From positions 42,454,385 to 42,518,384 of the forward strand of contig NC_085880.1 of assembly GCF_034702125.1 (NCBI RefSeq): a DNA stretch of 64,000 bases. Reading direction: 5' to 3'. This document shows, piece after piece, positions 53,901 through 60,937 of the stretch. The DNA is from Engraulis encrasicolus. Taxonomy: Eukaryota > Chordata > Actinopteri > Clupeiformes > Engraulidae. Positions within the stretch are counted from its first letter, which is position 1. Each line of letters begins with the position of its first letter. Under the pieces are notes generated by a model that was not told the origin of the DNA, ran no database searches, and saw only the letters and a list, made by a program, of their open reading frames with translations. A program made the translations under genes and the position numbers.

Positions 53901-56900
53901 CGACAGAGAGAATCTTTAGACCCCGACGCGGAGCGGAGGGGTCTTGTTCTCTCTGAAGTGCTGCTATTCCACAAAGCGACCGACTCGCCGAAAGTTAACC
54001 CGCTTATTATATGGATATACTTAAATGATTCACACATGCGGGGACATTTCTTTAGACCTATTTAATGTTAAGATTGTTGCTGCGCAAAACAAAACAGTGC
54101 CGTTGTGGAACACCGCTAGGCAACAGCTAGGTAGGCTAGCCAGGACAACAGGTGTTGTCTATCACAGCAGCTGATTAGAGTGACAAAAGACCGGACCCCC
54201 TGCGGAGTGATATGAAACATTCGCTTTAGCCACTGACTTGTATACAAGCCAGTGGCTTTAGCAGTGAACGTCTTGTTGCCATTGACAGCGGTAGCCAGGA
54301 CAACGGGTGCTGTCTATCACAGCAGCTGATTAGAGTCTTGTTGAAAAGTTGCTTTAGCAGTGAAAAGTCTTGTTGCCATTGACAGCGGTCTGTTATAGAC
54401 CAACCCGTCCGTTATCGAAAAATAACAGACGTCCGAACGTTGGGGAGCCCCGTTGAAATGAATGGAGCATTCGACAGATGACGTCACAACCATATAATAA
54501 ATCGTATTAATACCCCTCTCCACAACTGGCAAATACAGTATGTTATCTTTAATTCCTAGTTTTTAGTTATGACACTGTCTGTGTAATTTCGTCATTTGCC
54601 TTCCAGGGGGGCCTACATTAACCAGTAGCCTAGGGGCCCCAGGCCTTCTTAAACTCCCCGCCTTGTCAGCATACATGTGCATACATACAGGGTGCGATTT
54701 GTAGGGGGGATGGGGGGGATTTCCCCTCTTCTGGTTTTGATATTGTTACTTTTTCTACACGATTTTAATCATAGTTTAATTTAACTCATTGATATTGCTT
54801 GAAATCTGAAACATATCCCCCCTTCTGGTTTTCTGACAAATCGCACCCTGCATACATATGCATACATTTACATAATACCCTGTGCTCAGTCTCAAACACA
54901 CAGATGTAAAGATGAACTCTTACCATATGTTGTTCTACGATGAGCTCTTTCCCAAGTGACTTGACTCTCTGCTCCTTCTTGTCACTACCAAAGGGTGTCC
55001 CCGGCGCTAGAGGGAGCCCCGGTGTTCAAGGACCCCCAGGCCTGCAGGTATGTAAAACGTGAAAACAATACTTAAAATGTCATTACATCACATTACACTA
55101 CGTTACATGAAAACGCATTGCATCACATCACATTACACTACATTACATGACAATGCATTATATTGTATATTACATTGCATCACATTACACTACATTACAT
55201 GAAAATGCAGTATATTACATTACATTACACTACATTACATTATAAAATGCATTACACTACATTACATGTCATCACATCACAACCCATCACATCAAATTAC
55301 ATTACATTACACGACACTACACTACACCACATCACACTACATGACACTACACTACACACTGCATCACATCACATCACATCACATTGAATTGTCTCTGTGA
55401 AGATTCCCCTAAATCCGGGTCATGTTTATGGAAAAGGTTTAGCTGTCCAGTTGCTAAAGTACAGCTGGACTCTTATGATTGCATTGCACTACATTTGTCA
55501 TGCTATTATCCAAAGTGACTTGCAAAAGGGGGACATTAATAGCTACATACATAAAGATTGTGTAGCGGTCCAGAGTACAGAAACTGCCGCAAACCCCCTC
55601 TGCCTCAAAAATATGTGATCACGATATCACGTTGAACATGATGCATATTTCTCATATGATGGAAAGTTTCCTAGTTCCTACAAGAGTCCTATATTAATGC
55701 CTCATATGTCTTGTAATGCATACATTGAATATGAATACGTAAACTCTTTCCACATTGAATACGTGCGTCTAGACAGATACACTGATGGATTGACTTTGCT
55801 TTACTTGTGCTTCAGGATTGTTATGTAACTCAGAGTCATTTCCAGCCTGCGAGTTGTCATGAGTCTGAGTAATGTCATGAGTGAGTAATGGTGTCATTAT
55901 CTTTTCCTGTCAGGGGCCGCGCGGAGTTGACGGCTATAAGGGTGACAAAGGAAATCCTGGGGACACGGTACAATGCTTTCCCTCCATTTTGCATAATATG
56001 CGTAATTGTATATTTTCACGTCTTTCAGTGCTGTTTCCAGTCTGGGCCATGGTCCATTATTATCATTATATCACGGTGCAGCACAATACTACTGGGTATT
56101 GCAATCATTGTATCTGTCTTACAGTGCAGTTTTTTTGCAGTTGTTTACTGTTTAACACATTTCTGGTGTTATCCCGGGGAAGCACAGTGAAAGTTTTCTG
56201 TATTATTTGTATTGTATTGTTTTCTGTATTGTGTTGCTTTGATATTTGTTCATGCTTTATTGTCCTTAAAGGCTGAATTTTGTGCTCTGTTTAGGGGGAG
56301 AGGGGTCTTCCCGGATTACCTGGTCCGTCTGGGCAGCCAGGTGAAAAGGTATGAATAGCCTTGTGCATCCCTTTACACCAGTGGTCTTTACTGTAATTGT
56401 TTTTCTCCAAGGGCCAAATTATGTAGAGCAAGTGAGGCTGCGGGCCAAACCAACACCCAACCCAATGAGAAACAAGTTAGATGTCTGGACAGCGAACAGA
56501 TGTTCGCTTTTCTGTTTTCCCTCATTGTCAATGTTATGAGACTGTTAGCATAACTAACTCTGTGAATGCTTTGGAGACATATGACCCACTGAAGTTTTAG
56601 TGATAGAAAATCACACACATTTTTGCTCTCTCTTGTTCTGACCTTTTGGCCCATGGGCCTTTGTTTGGAGACCAAGGCTTTACACGGTGAAAAAAAACAA
56701 CAGTTGCCCTCTGTGGAGGAACCCCTGAGAGTTCCATGAGGAACCTGAAAGTTCTGTAAATAGTCGGTAGATGATATAATCAGAGATTCTTATCTTGTCT
56801 GTCTGATATAATAGTTCTTAGAAGATCCCAAAGGTTTTCTTAACCCCTTTGCGCAGAGACCGTGTTATAACCTTACTGTCACCAAAATTTAAATGGCAGT

Positions 56901-59900
56901 GTCTTAATCTGTTACTTAAGGCTTGCTCAGTAATGTCATAGCAACATGGTTATGATGTAGTTGAGTATTTTCAGCAAATAGGACCTGTCTAGAACCACCT
57001 CTGAAAAGTTCTCTGAGGGACCTTGAGGTTCTTCCCAGAGTGTTGACATTTTTGCAGTGTGCTGTTTGCATTATTAGTTTGCAGTGTGTATTACTAGCTC
57101 TGCTGTTTGTGTTTGTTAAAGGGCTTCTTGCTAGCCTGCATATATTTTTCCAATCTGCAGCCCTCAATGTGCTGAAAAAAACACGGGTATGATTAAACTA
57201 AGAACTTGTCTTTTATTTGAAGGCAAAGCAGTCTGATTTTGCGAGAACCGTTTTAGCTGCACCATACTGTTACATAGAGGCTATGACCTCAATTTTGGGG
57301 AAGATTTCGGTCCGCATGTGCTTCTGCCAAAGTTAACAAGGAAGAGACAGAGAGGAGGGTGAGTCTTGGGTCTGTGTAGGCTACCACCCTAGTTACCCGC
57401 GCAAGGCAGAAACAAGACAGGAAGTTTTAATGTCTGATCTATAGCTAAAACATCCTCTACTACGTGCTCAGAGAGAGCAAATGATGTTTTAGTAGCGTGA
57501 TAAAATTAATGTTTCTCTGGAGGCCAGAGCTCCTTGGCAAGTTGTACCCGTTATTATGGTGCGTTCTTGTGGTCAAATTAAGACCGGGGGGGAAAGTACG
57601 GAGGTAATCCCATGTGAAAAATGCAACATCGAAAGTTATGTTTATGGTAGTAGTGAGACTCAGAGCCCGAAAGAGTACTGCAAACACAAAACCTTAAATT
57701 ATACAGAATATTAAACAAAACCAGTGGAAAAAACATGATGACTGGGGTTTGATCAAAGCAAAGATGGATCATCGTTAATACCCACTCACTGATGAAAGAA
57801 ATGCATACTTTTAAAACTAAAAACAATGTACTTTTTTTTCTTTTCACACCTGCACACTTCTTTTGATTATACGACGGAAAAACAAAACAAATACATGGAA
57901 ACACAAGAATGAATGTGCATGTTTGAGGAAGTAAATCATCGTGTATTATTGATGAAGAACAGCCCGGTGCAGTGGTTTCAAAGGCATGGCCCCATGCTCA
58001 CTTCCAGATGTAAGGGGCCGTCTGAGGCAAAGCGGAGCAGTTGTGAACGTCAGACTATTTTTAATTTGGTGATAAGGTGTAGTAGCATCTCTGGGATAAT
58101 GGTATTATAATAGTTAGATGTAGCAGGTTGGTGTCTTCTGGCTGACCCCTCTGACTTCAGTTGCACAGAATTAATGTTTTAGAGTAGACTAATCTATCTG
58201 ATCTCAGTGCTTTTTAACATGCTCTTTCCTGCTCATCTGATGCAAGGTGAACATGCCTTTTTAGGCAGTCAGAAATACAACATTTGACTTCTTAAATCTT
58301 TTGCCTCAAACAAGGTTGTTAAACAACCTGTTTAGAAACCCTTGTCTACGTAGTAGCAGATAACATGAAAGATGCTGTGAATTTCTTGCTGTATGCTGTT
58401 TTTGCTAATCAAAACCTTTGTTTTCTGCTCTTCTCCAACTGTTTTAGGGTACGGTTGGAATTCCAGGAATCCATGGAATACCTGGAAAGGACGGCCTACT
58501 GGTATGACACTCTTGTAGACAGACATCTCAAGATACCGTACAATAGCCACACAGTAAAAAATGCAGTGTTAGTTGATTTAACATCTTCCAGTGTGTATTT
58601 AGTCCCAGGTTACTCTCTAAGTGTTGAATTAACACTGCTGTTTTTACTGTGGAGATATATATATATGTGTGTATGTTTTAAGTGGTTTTCTGTTTCCATT
58701 AAGATGCTCAAAAATCCTCTTTGTCTTCATTTTAGCGGCTATCACATTACTTATTTTTCGCGTACTGTGTAAGAGCTTGGAATGGACCCGTTATTTAAGT
58801 GCAAGGTCCCAGACTTTTATCTCAGCGATCTGGTCACCCTACCCTTGTAATAATTTCATTCATCTTTTTTATTCTTTCAAAACTTGGATGATTTTTCATT
58901 TCACTTCCTTCACAATCTTCTGCAGGGTGAAAAGGGAAGCAAAGGAGAAGTTGGTCAAGTCGGACTTCCTGGTGATCCAGTACGTATGCCAGCTCTGACA
59001 TCTGAAAAAAGTCTGCTTCAACCAGGACTTGAATTTTCCCACTTTTTTCGAAACGTTTCAGGTGAAAAGTGGGATCAGAAAAATCCTGTTTGAAGCCGAC
59101 CTTTTTTCTTTTTTTAATCTTTAGGTGGTGGGCCCAGTCTCATATCTTGTCAGTTCGTTGGTGTTAACGAGTGGCAACTTTATTTTTGCTTATATAACCC
59201 CCTGACAACCCATTAATCAATATTTTGGCTGTTGCCATCCTCAAAACTTGCACATTGATTTATAAAAATGACAACAAAAACTAGCCGACCGAGTGACGTC
59301 ACGTCAATGCAAAGTCAACGACGCAGAATACAGCGAGAGCGCGCATGCTACCCGGAACCGTCAGATTTCATGGCAAAAAGTTACAAGTTGGGGGGTAAGT
59401 GGACTCACTTGAAGTGTACATGCAAAAAACATATTTTTCCTCAAACTTTCAGAAGTGCTCTTTTTTGCTGTTAGTGTTCGATTGTCTGACCATCATTGGG
59501 CAACGAGAGATAAATGTCAAAAAGAGGACAGGTCTGTTCCCTCAAAGCAATAGAGCAATGAGGTGACAGGGGTAGATCAATTCGCCAAAAAACTATGTGT
59601 CAGTAAAGAAATGCAAGCTGTGTTATTTTTTCCAGTAACAGGAAAATGGTCAGGAATGAAATGCCTACGTTGTTTCAATGATTAGGTGAATTATCTGCCT
59701 ATGAAAAAAGCCCGATATGCGGATAAATATTCCCTTTTCAACTTCGAGGGGCGGAGACTTCCCATTGACTGTGCATTATGTGACGTCACCCCCAGTCTTT
59801 TTTATTTTCGTTATTTTTTAATATCAACGTGCAACTTTTCAGCGTGGCAACAGCCAGAATATTGCTTTACATATTGTCAGGAGGTCATATTAGAAAAATC

Positions 59901-60937
59901 AAGTTGCCACTCGAGAGTGAGAACGAAGCTCGTTTTCTAAAGGAGCTACGAAATCTAGCCCACCGTCTACTTGTTATTTGGTAGTCCTACTCACAGGTCA
60001 GATGTGCAGGCTTTAGCTTCAGCTCTGACATCACATTTCTAGCATTGCAGCAACACCAGTTCCTAATAGAACGTCTCTGACTGTACCTACTCCAGCATCC
60101 TTTTATGAGTTACAGTAAAACATATTTTGACTATAATGGCTGTAATAGCCTCATCATGGCCCCTTAATGGCAGTAAGCAGTTATGCCTACTTTGTAATTG
60201 CCACTCCTTGAGGCCTTACCCCTGTTGTCGTTTCTAATTCTGCCATTGTTCGTCTTGACAGGGCCAACCGGGAAGAAATGGCAAGGACGGATTCCCGGGG
60301 AGGCCAGGGCTAAAGGTTTGTAAGCAACGGCTTTAATTTCAGTCATAATTTCAGTAATAATGTGATAATAAGAATAAGGTTAATTGTAAAGTTGGTGTAA
60401 AACGTAATACGCAAGCCTCCAGATATGTTATAATTGGATTGAAGTTCATTGCTGGAGCTGGAGGGATTGGCGGTTTCCTGATTCGGGTCACTGCAGTAAG
60501 TTCAAGTCCTGTGGTGTTGCGGTATAATAGCTTCACTCATGGGAATATACTATAAATGAGTTGTATTTTACCCGTTGACTCACACAAATGTGCTTTATTG
60601 CTGTGTGTTTGGATCATTACTTACAGATGTTACAGAATAAACCATAAATCCTTAAAACTGCCAATATTTCAAGTCCTGGAATTTACTGTTGGTCATATCT
60701 TGTCTGACATCTCAAATTTATAGTGCTTTCCCACTTATCATGACTACATCATTTAGTAAGTGCGTAGCAGCTCCACAGTACTTACATTTTCCATAACTTT
60801 GAATAGATTTTTCCATTACTAAACACTTTAACAGGCTTGGTGACATGTTTAAAAACCTTGTGTGATTGGTTTATTTCACTCAGGGAGAAGGGGGTGCACC
60901 TGGTATGCCTGGTACAGATGGGAGAGAAGGCCATCCT
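36858..60937 (+). CDS. col21a1: collagen alpha-1(XXI) chain, N-terminal 617 residues (16 coding exons joined; continues past window)
   Basis: Secreted FACIT collagen of the extracellular matrix. Join: 36858-36957, 37355-37915, 39626-39794, 40017-40245, 41556-41729, 41971-42048, 43150-43158, 44092-44181, 46985-47047, 54994-55047, 55914-55967, 56295-56348, 58448-58501, 58926-58979, 60262-60315, 60884-60937. The joined frame is open throughout. Domains: signal peptide 1-27; von Willebrand A about 37-215 with metal-site residues D47, S49, S51, T118 and D151; thrombospondin-N/LamG-like about 221-440; Cys-rich hinge 441-460 (CANG, PCVCPP); Gly-X-Y from about 461. A single VWA plus LamG plus collagen is the layout of types XXI and XXII. 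The residues [32 protein letters not shown] and the exon-by-exon helix match what I know of type XXI. The C-terminal half is outside the window. Confidence 0.93.
37355..37915 (+). CDS. col21a1: col21a1 exon encoding the von Willebrand A domain
   Basis: Acceptor TTCCGCAG ends at 37354 and donor GTATGC starts at 37916; 561 bp, entered in phase 1 and left in phase 1. It covers the whole VWA fold in one exon. The metal-ion-dependent adhesion site is complete ([22 protein letters not shown]). An N-glycosylation sequon NIT follows WLV. The exon ends at KLCE. Confidence 0.96.
38434..38584 (+). mobile_element. hAT-like MITE (CAGGGCTCTAAATTAA family)
   Basis: Ends CAGGGCTCTAAATTAA and TCAATTAAGAGCCCTG, 151 bp. 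The flanks GTTAAATT (38426-38433) and GTTATATT (38585-38592) agree at 7 of 8 bases. It lies in the intron after the VWA exon. Confidence 0.8.
39626..39794 (+). CDS. col21a1: col21a1 exon, start of LamG/thrombospondin-N-like domain
   Basis: Acceptor CTTTTTAG ends at 39625 and donor GTAAGC starts at 39795. Encodes (E)[19 protein letters not shown], then LRHLSLAKK through to RVDLSEST, ending two bases into a Lys codon. GFDIL is the usual opening of this domain. Confidence 0.94.
40017..40245 (+). CDS. col21a1: col21a1 exon, LamG-like domain middle
   Basis: I place the acceptor at CTCAAG (40015-40016), giving (K)[19 protein letters not shown] then [15 protein letters not shown]. This keeps the domain in frame. 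The visually stronger acceptor CCCAG at 40030 would shift the frame and lose the domain. Donor GTATGC starts at 40246; the exon ends in phase 0 after TPAK. Confidence 0.88.
40273..40368 (+). mobile_element. hAT-like MITE (CAGTGTTGCCAGAT family), internally deleted
   Basis: Ends CAGTGTTGCCAGAT and CATCTGGCAACCCTG enclose only 96 bp, with the TTGGGC and AGCTTCCAGG boxes of the family. It starts 28 bp after the exon at 40017-40245. Confidence 0.75.
41556..41729 (+). CDS. col21a1: col21a1 exon, LamG-like domain
   Basis: Acceptor GCGATAG ends at 41555 and donor GTAAGT starts at 41730. Encodes 58 residues from [20 protein letters not shown] to [20 protein letters not shown] and LYVDD are strand motifs typical of this fold. 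Confidence 0.94.
41971..42048 (+). CDS. col21a1: col21a1 exon, end of LamG-like domain
   Basis: Acceptor ATATTTAAG ends at 41970 and donor GTGAGT starts at 42049. Encodes 26 residues including [20 protein letters not shown], with two conserved Cys. Confidence 0.94.
42078..42147. repeat. (TTATA)n microsatellite
   Basis: Perfect pentanucleotide run TATTATATTATATTATAT in the intron after exon 41971-42048. Confidence 0.93.
42825..43046 (-). mobile_element. hAT-like MITE (CAGTGTTGCCAGAT family), inverted copy
   Basis: Reverse orientation: begins CAGTGTTGCCAGATGTGTCT and ends TAATCTGGCAACACTA. Target duplications GAAGCTAG (42817-42824) and GAAGCTGG (43047-43054) agree at 7 of 8 bases. It ends 104 bp upstream of the 9-nt microexon. 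Confidence 0.83.
43150..43158 (+). CDS. col21a1: col21a1 9-nt microexon (Asp-Gly-Glu)
   Basis: GACGGAGAG between a strong acceptor (TTTTTTCATTTCCAG, ending 43149) and a strong donor (GTATGT, starting 43159). It encodes D-G-E in phase 0. With its neighbours it gives EIPGV-DGE-CANGP, where type XXI collagens carry an N/D-G-E before the hinge Cys. Gene finders will usually miss it. Confidence 0.82.
43404..43582 (+). repeat. dispersed repeat (GCAGGTGGGCCTGCC family) copy
   Basis: Shares CCTCTTACTGCAGATGGGCT, ATCATAACAACATTGCTATG, GATTAAGACATAGACATTCC and GCTAAGGGTTTAA with 4744-4912 and 16728-17283. Confidence 0.65.
44092..44181 (+). CDS. col21a1: col21a1 exon, Cys-rich hinge and start of helix
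   Basis: Acceptor TTTTGGTAG ends at 44091 and donor GTTAGA starts at 44182. Encodes [20 protein letters not shown] then [10 protein letters not shown]. Three Cys precede the first Gly-Pro-Pro triplets. Confidence 0.93.
44182..46984. other. col21a1 intron, mostly mobile-element sequence
   Basis: Holds a copy of a GGGGCCCCAA/CTGCCTGCCTTG composite repeat (44340-44505, related to 10163-10345), the TA-flanked element 44558-45621, and an unclassified repeat near 45900-46060 rich in GGGCCC. No exon-like segment was seen. Confidence 0.7.
44558..45621. mobile_element. TA-flanked inverted-repeat element, 1.06 kb, with GTGGGAC boxes
   Basis: Ends GGGTAGAATGCCCTAATGTG and the reverse complement of GTGTCCCAC...TTTAGGGCATTCTACCC, flanked by TA at 44556-44557 and 45622-45623. 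TA duplication suggests a Tc1/mariner-type non-autonomous element. The box CTAA(A/T)GTGGGAC recurs internally in both orientations near 44760-44792, 45172-45230 and 45582-45600. No transposase frame. Confidence 0.75.
46985..47047 (+). CDS. col21a1: col21a1 triple-helix exon, 63 bp
   Basis: Acceptor CTCCATAG ends at 46984. Encodes [19 protein letters not shown] then KP. The donor GTGAGT at 47048 keeps phase 0. A competing donor GTAAGC at 47040, eight bases earlier, would break the frame. Confidence 0.88.
47221..47485. mobile_element. short inverted-repeat element carrying a THAP-like fragment
   Basis: Terminal inverted repeats ATGTGCGTTACGCCCCTTTT and AAAAGGGGCGTAACGCACAT, 265 bp in total. 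A clear target duplication was not found. The minus strand carries a THAP-like zinc-finger start (47272-47361). Confidence 0.7.
47272..47361 (-). pseudogene. THAP-type zinc-finger N-terminal fragment
   Basis: The minus strand from Met at 47361 reads [20 protein letters not shown], then FISASRCSM and a stop. MPKxCxVxGCxN is the usual first part of a THAP DNA-binding domain, which is common in P-element-like transposases. The rest of the domain is missing. It lies inside an inverted-repeat element, so a captured or relic transposase start is likely. Confidence 0.5.
48026..48246 (+). mobile_element. hAT-like MITE (CAGTGTTGCCAGAT family) copy
   Basis: Ends CAGTGTTGCCAGAT and ATCTGGCAACACTG, with the family interior (GCGTCTGCGGGTAAAAAT, GGCGGAATTTAGCGCATTTT). 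The flanks ATTGCAGG and ATCGCACG agree at 6 of 8 bases. Confidence 0.82.
48607..48822 (+). mobile_element. hAT-like MITE (TCAGTGATTCTCAAAC family)
   Basis: Starts TCAGTGATTCTCAAACTGTG and ends AGGTTGGGAACCCCT. Exact 8-bp target duplication GACCTAGG at 48599-48606 and 48823-48830. A partial second copy of its right half (TTTCAAGTGGGACCTATG, AGGTTGGGAACCCTTGACCT) follows at about 48930-49040. Confidence 0.82.
49474..49808 (+). mobile_element. hAT-like MITE (GGGCGATATGG / CCATATTGCCC family)
   Basis: Starts TAGGAGTGGGCGATATGG and ends CCATATTGCCCAGCCCTA. Exact 8-bp target duplication TCATGGAG at 49466-49473 and 49809-49816. Confidence 0.87.
49992..50237 (+). mobile_element. MITE with TTTCTCAACGGGGG / AGGTTGAGAAACACTG ends
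   Basis: Imperfect terminal inverted repeats AGTGTTTCTCAACGGGGGTG and AAAAGGTTGAGAAACACTG. Same family as 8738-8914. Confidence 0.75.
50640..50930. repeat. (GT)n then (GA)n compound microsatellite
   Basis: GTGTGTGCGTGC and GTGTGT runs to about 50822, then a GAGAGA run of about 100 bases. The long frames on both strands are repeat translations. Confidence 0.94.
51768..51905 (-). repeat. dispersed repeat (GCAGGTGGGCCTGCC family), inverted copy
   Basis: CTTTGTGCAGAGCCTATATT, ACCTTACTGTCACCAAAATT, GCCTGCCGACAGGCCCATCT and GCACAAAAAGAGTT are the reverse complement of family boxes. Confidence 0.65.
52071..52400. mobile_element. MITE with long AGCCTGGCTCAAACTACACG ends and TAA flanks (PIF/Harbinger-like)
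   Basis: Terminal inverted repeats of about 22 bases (AGCCTGGCTCAAACTACACG and CGTGTAGTTTGAGCCTGGCT). TAA flanks at 52068-52070 and 52401-52403. A 3-bp TAA duplication is characteristic of PIF/Harbinger elements. The interior has several GCGATTGTCG-like boxes and no coding frame. Confidence 0.82.
53650..53765. repeat. tandem duplication of about 53 bp
   Basis: CAGGCTAGATACTGTATGGC, CCTAGGGCCCCCCACCTGCC and AGGGGG occur twice in direct succession, differing by single bases. Confidence 0.85.
53857..54001. repeat. foldback element, 145 bp
   Basis: GGGTTAACGTTCGGCGAG at the left pairs with CTCGCCGAAAGTTAACCC at the right. Inner arms TGGAATAGCAGCAC and GTGCTGCTATTCCA also pair, with a GC-rich loop ACCCCGACGCGGAGCGGAGG. 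Confidence 0.8.
54994..55047 (+). CDS. col21a1: col21a1 triple-helix exon, 54 bp
   Basis: Acceptor CTACCAAAG ends at 54993 and donor GTATGT starts at 55048. Encodes [18 protein letters not shown]. The acceptor lacks a strong pyrimidine tract just before it, but the Gly phase fits. Confidence 0.9.
55075..55390. repeat. degenerate ACATTACATC / ACTACATTACATG tandem array
   Basis: Five- to ten-base units CATTACATCACATTACACTA repeat for about 300 bases with many changes. No coding content despite open frames. Confidence 0.85.
55914..55967 (+). CDS. col21a1: col21a1 triple-helix exon, 54 bp
   Basis: Acceptor TTCCTGTCAG ends at 55913 and donor GTACAA starts at 55968. Encodes [18 protein letters not shown]. 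Confidence 0.92.
56295..56348 (+). CDS. col21a1: col21a1 triple-helix exon, 54 bp
   Basis: Acceptor CTGTTTAG ends at 56294 and donor GTATGA starts at 56349. Encodes [18 protein letters not shown]. Confidence 0.92.
56838..56995 (-). repeat. dispersed repeat (GCAGGTGGGCCTGCC family), inverted copy
   Basis: AACCCCTTTGCGCAGAGACC, ACCTTACTGTCACCAAAATT and GTTGAGTATTTTCAGCAAAT are the reverse complement of family boxes. Confidence 0.65.
58448..58501 (+). CDS. col21a1: col21a1 triple-helix exon, 54 bp
   Basis: Acceptor CTGTTTTAG ends at 58447 and donor GTATGA starts at 58502. Encodes [18 protein letters not shown]. Confidence 0.92.
58926..58979 (+). CDS. col21a1: col21a1 triple-helix exon, 54 bp
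   Basis: Acceptor TTCTGCAG ends at 58925 and donor GTACGT starts at 58980. Encodes [18 protein letters not shown]. Confidence 0.92.
59165..59916. mobile_element. inverted-repeat element with about 70-base arms
   Basis: The left arm 59168-59236 (CGAGTGGCAACTTTATTTTT, CCCTGACAA, AATATTTTGGCTGTTGCC) pairs with the right arm 59844-59916 (GGCAACAGCCAGAATATTGC, TTGTCAGGAGG, AAATCAAGTTGCCACTCG). The 600-base interior has no recognisable transposase. Target duplication not identified. Confidence 0.7.
60262..60315 (+). CDS. col21a1: col21a1 triple-helix exon, 54 bp
   Basis: Acceptor TCTTGACAG ends at 60261 and donor GTTTGT starts at 60316. Encodes [18 protein letters not shown]. Confidence 0.92.
60884..60937 (+). 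CDS. col21a1: col21a1 triple-helix exon, 54 bp (last in window)
   Basis: Acceptor TTTCACTCAG ends at 60883 and donor GTAAGT starts at 60938. Encodes [18 protein letters not shown]. No later collagen exon was found before 64000, so the gene continues to the right. Confidence 0.92.

Larger units (their letters stand above)
47048..54993. other. col21a1 intron of 7.9 kb, repeat-filled
   Basis: Contains the elements at 47221-47485, 48026-48246, 48607-48822, 49474-49808, 49992-50237 and 52071-52400, a GT/GA microsatellite (50640-50930), a tandem duplication (53650-53765) and a foldback (53857-54001). No Gly-X-Y exon with splice sites was found. Confidence 0.7.
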
